A stretch of 6,217 nt of DNA from UBA10133 sp964348455 (GTDB taxonomy: Bacteria; Patescibacteriota; Microgenomatia; UBA1400; MFAQ01): positions 1-6,217 of the forward strand of contig CAYGCQ010000039.1 in NCBI GenBank assembly GCA_964348455.1, in the 5' to 3' direction. A program made the position numbers and the translations under genes. Each line of letters begins with the position of its first letter. The stretch's first letter is position 1. Of this stretch, positions 1 through 5,598 are shown piece after piece. The notes under the pieces are model-generated. The model was not told where the DNA came from, did no database searches, and worked only from the letters and a program-made list of their open reading frames with translations.

Positions 1-320
1 CCAAAGCGTTCGAAGCCATTGTAAAGGGTGAAACCATTCCGATGTCTTCAATTCCTGAATCCTTTAAAGTTCTAGTTAAGGAGCTCAACTCTCTCTGCTT
101 GGCAGTCGTTCCCACAGGACAAGTAATTGCCGCCGTCGAAGAACCCATGCCCGTCAAGCCTGAGATTGCAGCCGAAATTGACGCCGCCACTACAATGTCC
201 GACGAACTAAAAGCTTCAACTTTCGAAGAAGAAGATGAAAACGGCGAAGAAATAGTCGAAGAAATCAGTGAAGAGTCGGCAGAAGCAGGAGATTTAGAAC
301 CCGATTTAAAAAATCAGTAA
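1..320 (+). CDS. rpoB: RNA polymerase beta subunit, C-terminal end (partial)
   Basis: This is the 3' end of the gene for the beta subunit of RNA polymerase, cut by the window start; the first complete codon begins at base 3. The reading frame gives KAFEAIVKGETIP, then IPESFKVLVKELNSLCL, which is the conserved last segment of bacterial RpoB that packs against the beta' subunit and anchors the clamp. After this the protein runs on for about 65 residues in a low-complexity acidic tail with roughly 22 Asp/Glu and only 3 Lys, ending DLKNQ. From memory, Bacillus RpoB has an acidic tail of similar kind, so the extension is not unique. The ATG at base 42 is internal and not a start, because the conserved frame is open upstream of it. 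rpoC follows after 27 bases, the classic rpoB-rpoC order, so cotranscription is expected. Confidence 0.97.
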   Translation, partial: KAFEAIVKGETIPMSSIPESFKVLVKELNSLCLAVVPTGQVIAAVEEPMPVKPEIAAEIDAATTMSDELKASTFEEEDENGEEIVEEISEESAEAGDLEPDLKNQ

Positions 321-347
321 TTAATTTTAAGTAAACCTAACCAAAAT

Positions 348-3300
348 ATGAACAACATCGTCGATTTCTCAGGTTTGCAGATCAGACTAGCCAGTCCAGA
401 AGATATTCGTAGCTGGTCATATGGTCTTGTAACCAAACCGGAAACTATTAACTATCGTACTCAGAAACCTGAAAAAGATGGTTTGTTCTGCGAGCGCATT
501 TTTGGACCCACCAAGGACTGGGAATGTTACTGTGGAAAATACAAAAGAGTTCGCTTTAAAGGTATTGTTTGTGATAAATGTGGTGTCGAAGTAACTCTAA
601 GTCGAGTCAGACGTGAGCGCATGGCCCACATCGAACTTTCAGCTCCAGTAGCCCACGTTTGGTTTTTTAAAGGTGCTCCTAGTAAACTATCTCTTCTGTT
701 AGACATTTCCCCCAAAGCTCTTACATCTGTTATTTACTTCAGTAAATACTTAGTTATGGGTGTCAATAAAGAAGGTCGTGAAGAAGCCTTAGCTAACGTT
801 GGGGAACAGAAAGAGACCAAGTTAAACGACGTTCGTGATAGCTTCGATAAACAAATTGAAGAGGTCAAGTCTCAGGGTGAGAAAGAGGTGTCTGAATTAA
901 AAAAGAAAATTAAAGTTAAAGATGAACTTGAGTTAAAGACAGAAGATCTCAAGATGGAGTACAAGCAGAAAGTTGCTTCTCTCCGCGAACAAATGGTAAT
1001 CGAGCTGGCTTTCACCGAAGAAATTTACAGTAAGTTAGGATCTCTAGTAGAAAAAATTCAAGTGAACTCACTTGTTTCAGATTCTGAATTCGCCAAGCTG
1101 GAAGAATACAGGCTTACTGACTGGATTGAAGCAGGTATGGGTTCTGAGGCACTACTTGAGGCTTTGGGAAAAGTTAACCTGGAAGAACTGGCTGCTAAGC
1201 TAAAGGCTGATTTAAACAGTCCTTCCGAAGCCAAGAAGCTACGAGCTACCAAACGACTTCAGGTAGTTCGAGGTCTAGCTGACGCAAAAATAAAACCTGA
1301 ATGGATGATAGTCAAGACTCTTCCTGTTATTCCTCCTGATCTTCGACCTATGGTTCAGCTTTCCGGTGGCCGATTCGCCGCTTCCGATCTTAATGATCTT
1401 TATCGCCGAGTAATAAATCGAAACAACCGACTTAAACACCTCATAGATCTTGGAGCTCCTGAGATAATTTTGAGAAATGAAAAACGCATGCTTCAAGAAT
1501 CTGTTGACTCCCTAATCGACTCTTCGCAGGCTCGCTCCACTCGTCGATCAAGAACAGGTAAAACACTAAAGTCTTTGTCTGACATGCTTAGAGGTAAGCA
1601 AGGCCGATTCCGTCAAAATCTTCTGGGAAAACGAGTAGACTATTCCGGCCGTTCAGTCATCGTAGTTGGACCTGAACTTAAGCTTAATCAGTGCGGTCTT
1701 CCAAAGGACATGGCACTTGAGATGTTTAAACCTTTTGTTCTTCACGAGTTAATCAAGCAAGACATGGCTCCAAACGTCAAGGCTGCGAAGGCTCTAATCG
1801 AAAAAAGACAGCCAGAGGTTTTTGATATTCTTGAAAAAATCACGAAAAAACACCCGGTTCTTCTAAACCGTGCTCCGACACTTCACAAGCTTTCTATTCA
1901 AGCCTTTTGGCCAGTCCTAGTCGATGGAGCCGCCATTAGACTGCACCCGGTTGTTTGTGGAGGTTTCAATGCCGACTTTGATGGAGATCAAATGGCTGTT
2001 CACGTCCCGCTAACCAAAAAAGCCATTATGGAAGCCAAGAAACACATGCTTCCTCAATTCAACTTGGTCAAGCCTTCGGCCGGTAACCCTGTTACCATTC
2101 CGGACTCCAAAGAAATGGCTATTGGTGTTTACTACCTCACTTCCATCGACACCAAATTACCCATGTACCCAAGCCCCTTCTCTTCACCTACCGAAGCAAT
2201 TACTGCTCACGGGACTGGTGCCTTGAATGCACGCCAACCTATCATGGTCCGTATGAACCCAACTGATAAAACTCTTTTCGAAACAACAGTCGGCAGAATA
2301 ATCTTCAACCAGATTCTTCCTAAGAAGTGGGACTTTGTGAATCACAATCTACCTCGCAAGGAAATCTCTGCTATGTTCCACCGAGCAATAAAAGAGCTTG
2401 ATATTCGCAGAGTTGTCAGATTAATTGATGCTGTCAAAGACATTGGTTTCGATTACTCCACCACCTCTGGTTTGTCATTTGCCATCTCAGACAATGAAAT
2501 GTACTCAGGTAAAGACGCTTTTATTGAAGAAGGTAATAAGAAAGCTAAAGAAATCGAAGGAAACTACAATTCCGGTTTAATCACAAACGAAGAAAGACGC
2601 AAACTTACTATCCAAATGTGGATGGACACAGCTGAGGAATTGGCAGAACTAACTTGGGAAGAATTTTCCGAGGATAATCCTGTCCGCCTAATTATTGACA
2701 CTGGTATGGGACGTATTACCAAAAACACCATCAAACAGCTCTCTGCCATGAGAGGTATTGGTGTAGATCCTCTTGGAAACATGGTGGAGCTACCTACCAA
2801 AGGTAACTTCCGTCAAGGTCTCTCTATCTTCGAATATGTAAACTCAATTAGAGGTTCCAGAAAAGGTCTTACTGATACTGCTCTTCGTACTGCCGATGCA
2901 GGATACCTTACCCGCCGCTTGGTTGATGTCAGTCATGACGCAATTTTAAGAGCCGAGGACTGTGGTACGGATGAATTTGTCACCATTGATGTCGATGACA
3001 GTCGAGGTAAAATATTCGAGAAGAGAATAAATTCACGTTACGCCGCCAAGAAAGTTGTTTCTCCTAAAACTCGCAAAACTATAGTTGCTGCCGGTGAAAT
3101 TATAACCGAAGAAATCGCAGCTGAAATTGTCAAAGACGGCGTCAAAGAGGTTGAGGTTCGATCACCACTTACTTGTAAGATGAGATTTGGTCTTTGTGTC
3201 AAGTGTTATGGAAACAGTATGGCTTCAAACGCCCCCGCTGTAATCGGTGACCCTGTTGGAGTTACTGCCGCACAATCTATTGGTGAGCCTGGAACTCAGC

Positions 3301-4055
3301 TTACTATGCGTACGAAGCACTCTGGAGGTGTAGCTGGTGTTGACGTTACCCAGGGTCTTCCTCGTGTAACTGAACTTTTTGAGGTCCGTCAGCCGAAACT
3401 TGTTGCTCCAATTGCAGAGGTTTCCGGAAAAGTCAAAGTTGTCGAAACCGACAACGGAAACCTGATCACTATTACTCCTGCGGGCAAGAAAGACGATCGC
3501 AAGGAGTACCTCGTTGCTCTTGCTATGCCTCTCAAAGTTGAAGACGGTGACATCGTTGCTGTCGGAACTCAGCTTTCTGCCGGAGGAGTCGATATCAAGG
3601 AGCTCTTGAAAATCAAGGGGCTTAGGGCTGCTCAAAACTACCTTATTGGAGAAATTCAAGCTATTTACGAATCGCAAGGTATCGGAATTCACGACAAGCA
3701 TTTTGAGGTTATCGTTCGCAAAATGTGTGACTATGTCCGCATCGACTCTCTCGGCGATACCAGCTTAGTTGCTGGGGACGTCATTAGTCGAGGTAGTTAC
3801 GAAATGGCCAACGAGGCAGTCATTGCCCAAGGGGGAGAACCTGCTACCGCTACAAACCTTATCCTCGGCACTATTCGATCCGCTCTTCACACCGACTCAT
3901 GGCTCTCAGCTGCGTCCTTCCAGGACACCACCAGTGTCCTTACAGACGCCGCCACCCAGGGCAAGATCGATCACCTGATCGGCATGAAAGAAAACGTTAT
4001 TATTGGTCGCTTGGTTCCAACTAGTAAGTTGCGTGCCAGAATTGAGAATATCTGA
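348..4055 (+). CDS. rpoC: DNA-directed RNA polymerase subunit beta'
   Basis: Complete 1235-residue beta' subunit, the catalytic-site partner of RpoB. Domains seen in order: N-terminal zinc ribbon with Cys60, 62, 75 and 78; a Lys/Glu-rich coiled-coil insertion at about 141-235; lid and clamp helices at about 333-391; switch 2 at about 415-442 (GKQGRFRQNLLGKRVDYSGR); the catalytic loop NADFDGDQ at 541-548 with Asp543, 545 and 547 for Mg2+; secondary-channel rim helices at about 690-770; F-loop near 784-803; bridge helix at about 827-862; second zinc site Cys872, 943, 950 and 953; trigger loop at about 975-1015 without a large insertion; and the C-terminal region ending at RLVPTSKLRARIENI. No intein or frameshift is visible. 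The ATG start matches the family's N-terminus, although no Shine-Dalgarno site precedes it. Length is close to that of Firmicutes and shorter than E. coli. Odd points are Lys990 in the trigger loop, DTGMGR in place of the usual SGARG motif, RGSRKG at the bridge-helix hinge, and a C-terminus lacking the usual PAGTG. It ends in tandem stops, TGA TAA. Confidence 0.98.
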   Translation: MNNIVDFSGLQIRLASPEDIRSWSYGLVTKPETINYRTQKPEKDGLFCERIFGPTKDWECYCGKYKRVRFKGIVCDKCGVEVTLSRVRRERMAHIELSAPVAHVWFFKGAPSKLSLLLDISPKALTSVIYFSKYLVMGVNKEGREEALANVGEQKETKLNDVRDSFDKQIEEVKSQGEKEVSELKKKIKVKDELELKTEDLKMEYKQKVASLREQMVIELAFTEEIYSKLGSLVEKIQVNSLVSDSEFAKLEEYRLTDWIEAGMGSEALLEALGKVNLEELAAKLKADLNSPSEAKKLRATKRLQVVRGLADAKIKPEWMIVKTLPVIPPDLRPMVQLSGGRFAASDLNDLYRRVINRNNRLKHLIDLGAPEIILRNEKRMLQESVDSLIDSSQARSTRRSRTGKTLKSLSDMLRGKQGRFRQNLLGKRVDYSGRSVIVVGPELKLNQCGLPKDMALEMFKPFVLHELIKQDMAPNVKAAKALIEKRQPEVFDILEKITKKHPVLLNRAPTLHKLSIQAFWPVLVDGAAIRLHPVVCGGFNADFDGDQMAVHVPLTKKAIMEAKKHMLPQFNLVKPSAGNPVTIPDSKEMAIGVYYLTSIDTKLPMYPSPFSSPTEAITAHGTGALNARQPIMVRMNPTDKTLFETTVGRIIFNQILPKKWDFVNHNLPRKEISAMFHRAIKELDIRRVVRLIDAVKDIGFDYSTTSGLSFAISDNEMYSGKDAFIEEGNKKAKEIEGNYNSGLITNEERRKLTIQMWMDTAEELAELTWEEFSEDNPVRLIIDTGMGRITKNTIKQLSAMRGIGVDPLGNMVELPTKGNFRQGLSIFEYVNSIRGSRKGLTDTALRTADAGYLTRRLVDVSHDAILRAEDCGTDEFVTIDVDDSRGKIFEKRINSRYAAKKVVSPKTRKTIVAAGEIITEEIAAEIVKDGVKEVEVRSPLTCKMRFGLCVKCYGNSMASNAPAVIGDPVGVTAAQSIGEPGTQLTMRTKHSGGVAGVDVTQGLPRVTELFEVRQPKLVAPIAEVSGKVKVVETDNGNLITITPAGKKDDRKEYLVALAMPLKVEDGDIVAVGTQLSAGGVDIKELLKIKGLRAAQNYLIGEIQAIYESQGIGIHDKHFEVIVRKMCDYVRIDSLGDTSLVAGDVISRGSYEMANEAVIAQGGEPATATNLILGTIRSALHTDSWLSAASFQDTTSVLTDAATQGKIDHLIGMKENVIIGRLVPTSKLRARIENI

Positions 4056-4074
4056 TAAAATACACGAGCTAACT

Positions 4075-4497
4075 ATGCCTACAACCAATCAACTAATCAA
4101 AAAAGGTCGTCACAACACTACCCGAAAAATCAAAACCACTGCTTTGCGCAAAAGTTTTAACTCGGTAAAACGTCATATGGTCGCCACTATCAGTCCGCAA
4201 AAAGCCGGTGTCTGTCTTCAGGTCAAGACAATGACTCCCAAAAAGCCTAACTCTGCTTTGCGCAAAATCGCTCGTGTGCGACTTTCCAATAAACAAGAAG
4301 TTACTGCCTACATCATGGGAGAAGGTCACAATTTGGCCGAGCACAGTATCGTCATGATTCGCGGTGGTCGCGTTCGAGATCTTCCTGGTGTCAAATATCA
4401 CATTGTCAGAGGCAAACTTGATACCGGTGGTATCGAAAAGCGTCGCTCGTCCAGAAGCAAATACGGTACTAAACGTCCTTCAGAAGCTAAAAAATGA
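4075..4497 (+). CDS. rpsL: 30S ribosomal protein S12
   Basis: Complete 140-residue S12, the decoding-centre protein of the small ribosomal subunit. The start MPTTNQLIKKGR matches the family, so ATG 4075 is chosen; the same frame is open further upstream into rpoC, but that extension has no family counterpart. Conserved segments are SPQKAGVC (40-47), TPKKPNSALRK (54-64), EVTAYIMGEGHNLAEHS (75-91) and the loop GGRVRDLPGVKYH (97-109). Asp102 is the residue equivalent to the Asp that RimO methylthiolates in other bacteria. The 13-residue N-terminal insertion relative to E. coli is the same kind as in Bacillus. Residue 101, equivalent to E. coli Lys88 (counting Met), is Arg; Lys56, equivalent to Lys43, is kept. 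The gap from rpoC is 19 bases with no clear Shine-Dalgarno site. It ends in two consecutive TGA codons. Confidence 0.97.
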   Translation: MPTTNQLIKKGRHNTTRKIKTTALRKSFNSVKRHMVATISPQKAGVCLQVKTMTPKKPNSALRKIARVRLSNKQEVTAYIMGEGHNLAEHSIVMIRGGRVRDLPGVKYHIVRGKLDTGGIEKRRSSRSKYGTKRPSEAKK

Positions 4498-4505
4498 TGA
4501 GGTTG

Positions 4506-4523
4506 TCCTCGCGAAGGCGGGGA
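4506..4523. repeat. GC-rich palindrome between rpsL and rpsG
   Basis: Within the 52-base rpsL-rpsG gap, TCCTCGC (4506-4512) and GCGGGGA (4517-4523) pair over 7 base pairs, one of them G-U, closing a GAAG loop. An A-rich stretch with few T follows, so this is not a Rho-independent terminator. The sequence around it, ending GGGGATCCAT, resembles the dispersed intergenic palindromes of the CCCGCGAA-GCGGG type seen in many bacterial genomes; that is a comparison from memory. Alternatively, the hairpin could be a regulatory structure, since in E. coli the S12-S7 intercistronic region binds S7 for autogenous control. The sequence alone does not decide between these. Confidence 0.6.
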
Positions 4524-4549
4524 TCCATAAAAAGTAAAAAACAAACAAT

Positions 4550-5026
4550 ATGAGATCAAAGAAACCACCAACAAAAAAAATTCAATACGACGCCGTTTAC
4601 GGTGATGCCTTAGTTCACAAAATGATCACGGGTGTAATGCAAGATGGCCGCAAATCAGTTGCAGCTAAACAAGTGTACAAAGCCATTGATATTGTCGCTG
4701 AGCAAACTAAAGCAGACGGAATCGAGTTCTTGAACGAAGCACTCAACAACATCAAGCCCACCATCGAGGTCCGTTCCCGCCGAGTTGGAGGAGCTTCTTA
4801 CCAAGTTCCTACCCCTATTCGCCCGGAGCGCCGCGACTCACTTGCCATCCGCTGGCTAATCAATGCTGCCAAGGCTCGTGGATCTAACCCATATAGAACT
4901 CTTGCTGACAAATTGGCTGCCGAAATTGTAGAAGCTCACGAAAATGCAGGTAATGCCATCAAAAAGAAGCTTGACACTCACAAAATGGCCGAAGCCAACA
5001 AGGCTTTTGCTCACTTCCGCTGGTAG
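4550..5026 (+). CDS. rpsG: 30S ribosomal protein S7
   Basis: Complete 158-residue S7, the primary 16S rRNA-binding protein that nucleates assembly of the 30S head and lines the E site. Recognisable features are the basic N-terminus MRSKKPPTKK, the segment VMQDGRKS (29-36), the beta-hairpin SRRVGGASYQVPTPIRPERR (76-95) that approaches mRNA and E-site tRNA, and the highly conserved end THKMAEANKAFAHFRW (143-158). The loop after ARG at about 111-118 (SNPYRTLA) is about three residues longer than in E. coli. ATG 4550 gives the usual N-terminal length; an A-rich stretch precedes it and there is no Shine-Dalgarno site. It is the last gene of the operon: a strong terminator begins about 20 bases after the stop, and fusA and tuf, which often follow rpsG, are not here. 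Confidence 0.97.
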   Translation: MRSKKPPTKKIQYDAVYGDALVHKMITGVMQDGRKSVAAKQVYKAIDIVAEQTKADGIEFLNEALNNIKPTIEVRSRRVGGASYQVPTPIRPERRDSLAIRWLINAAKARGSNPYRTLADKLAAEIVEAHENAGNAIKKKLDTHKMAEANKAFAHFRW

Positions 5027-5044
5027 TCATTTGAATTACGATTC

Positions 5045-5076
5045 ACCAAAGTCCCGCTTCAGGCGGGTTTTTTGGT
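5045..5076 (+). terminator. Rho-independent terminator after rpsG
   Basis: CCCGCT (5053-5058) pairs with GGCGGG (5062-5067) around a short TCA loop, directly followed by six T (5068-5073). An outer stem, ACCAAA (5045-5050) with TTTGGT (5071-5076), can extend the hairpin. This closes the rpoB-rpoC-rpsL-rpsG transcript. The right outer arm overlaps the extended -10 promoter of the next gene. Confidence 0.9.
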
Positions 5077-5081
5077 ATAAT
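5073..5081 (+). promoter_or_regulatory. Extended -10 promoter for the 120-residue gene
   Basis: TGG at 5073-5075 is followed by a perfect TATAAT at 5076-5081, an extended -10 element of the TGnTATAAT type. The position where a -35 box would lie (about 5053-5058) is inside the terminator stem and shows no TTGACA likeness, so the extended -10 probably carries the promoter. Transcription would start near 5088, giving a leader of about 36 bases. The 18 bases from 5073 to 5090 are nearly repeated at 5540-5557 before the next gene. Confidence 0.8.
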
Positions 5082-5110
5082 ATCCCATAACGTCCTCTAA
5101 CAACATTGTC

Positions 5111-5117
5111 TAAGGAG
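5111..5117 (+). promoter_or_regulatory. Shine-Dalgarno site deciding the start at 5124
   Basis: TAAGGAG lies six bases before ATG 5124. It favours that codon over the in-frame TTG at 5106, which lies upstream of the site and has none of its own. Confidence 0.88.
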
Positions 5118-5123
5118 TTTTCA

Positions 5124-5486
5124 ATGAAATTTTTAGGAGTACAGCTTTGGGGTCCTGATATGGACACGTCCGTAGAAATTTGGTTAATCGAAGAGATACC
5201 AATGCCTCTTAGCGACCCCACTTACCACAAGGTTTGTCTGTTTAACACTACCTGGGAGAAAGTCTACAAATGGGCGGAGATACCCCAAGGAGAATATTCT
5301 CAATCAAATCCAATTGTAGTTGTTAAGGCCGAATTCAAGGGAAGAATCGGTTATTTGTATCTTACAAAACAAGTTTTTGAGGAAAAATTTAAATCTATAC
5401 CAACGGTCAGTGCAGGGGGTAGAATCCGCAATCTTGAAGATGCACTAGAGCTTTTTGGGCATGCAAAAGACATCTTTAGTGCCTAG
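5124..5486 (+). CDS. Hypothetical soluble protein, 120 residues
   Basis: I do not recognise this protein. It begins MKFLGVQLWGPDMDTSVEIW and has no signal peptide or membrane segment, so a cytoplasmic location is likely. The first half is rich in alternating hydrophobic and polar residues and contains four Trp (9, 20, 44, 50), suggesting beta strands. A strand-like stretch NPIVVVKAEF (62-71) and GRIGYLYLTKQVFEEKF (73-89) follow. The C-terminal part from about 102 to 117 (RNLEDALELFGHAKDI) looks like an amphipathic helix. There is a single Cys (38) and no nucleotide-binding or metal-binding motif that I can see. The gene has its own extended -10 promoter, strong ribosome binding site and terminator, so it is probably a real, singly transcribed gene. 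Its position after the ribosomal operon gives no firm clue to function. Confidence 0.85.
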   Translation: MKFLGVQLWGPDMDTSVEIWLIEEIPMPLSDPTYHKVCLFNTTWEKVYKWAEIPQGEYSQSNPIVVVKAEFKGRIGYLYLTKQVFEEKFKSIPTVSAGGRIRNLEDALELFGHAKDIFSA

Positions 5487-5496
5487 TTTTCATCTC

Positions 5497-5521
5497 AGCC
5501 TTCTTTCGGGAAGGCTTTTTT
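5497..5521 (+). terminator. Rho-independent terminator after the 120-residue gene
   Basis: AGCCTTC (5497-5503) pairs with GAAGGCT (5510-5516). A further T-G pair can close a TTCG tetraloop at 5505-5508. Six T follow at 5516-5521. It lies 10 bases after the stop codon, and its T-run merges into a possible -35 element for the next promoter. Confidence 0.92.
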
Positions 5522-5548
5522 GTGCCTAAAATTCAAATCTGGTATAAT
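5520..5548 (+). promoter_or_regulatory. Promoter for the membrane-protein gene
   Basis: TGG at 5540-5542 is followed by a perfect TATAAT at 5543-5548. A weak -35 candidate, TTGTGC (5520-5525), is at the ideal 17-base spacing but matches the consensus only in TTG. Transcription would start near 5555, leaving a leader of about 44 bases. The stretch 5540-5557 matches 5073-5090 at 16 of 18 positions. Confidence 0.82.
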
Positions 5549-5586
5549 ACCCTATAAAATTTTTTGCTCTTTCTCATTCTAAATAA

Positions 5587-5593
5587 AAGGAGG
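5587..5593 (+). promoter_or_regulatory. Strong Shine-Dalgarno site deciding the GTG start at 5599
   Basis: AAGGAGG is five bases before GTG 5599 and supports this non-ATG start. Confidence 0.88.
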
Positions 5594-5598
5594 TCCTT

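Noticed and set aside
42..320. Separate small gene starting at ATG 42
   Set aside because: The same frame is open from base 3 and encodes the conserved RpoB C-terminus, so this ATG is internal.
110..320. Acidic RpoB tail as a novel domain
   Set aside because: Acidic tails after the conserved RpoB end occur in other bacteria such as Bacillus; nothing here suggests a folded domain.
3225..3701. 158-residue minus-strand reading frame inside rpoC
   Set aside because: It lies wholly opposite conserved rpoC sequence including the trigger loop, has no ribosome binding site and resembles no protein I know.
4003..4074. N-terminal extension of S12 starting inside rpoC
   Set aside because: The frame is open, but S12 proteins begin at MPTTNQL; the upstream part is a by-product of rpoC coding sequence.
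4093..4401. Minus-strand reading frame opposite rpsL
   Set aside because: It is fully antisense to conserved S12 sequence, with no start signals.
4506..4523. Terminator between rpsL and rpsG
   Set aside because: No T-run follows the hairpin; the sequence after it is A-rich.
4495..4530. Alternative genetic code with TGA as glycine
   Set aside because: S12 ends at the expected place at TGA, and rpoC also ends at TGA directly before TAA; reading through gives no family-like sequence.
5106..5123. TTG 5106 as start of the 120-residue protein
   Set aside because: It lies upstream of the TAAGGAG site and lacks its own; ATG 5124 is ideally spaced.
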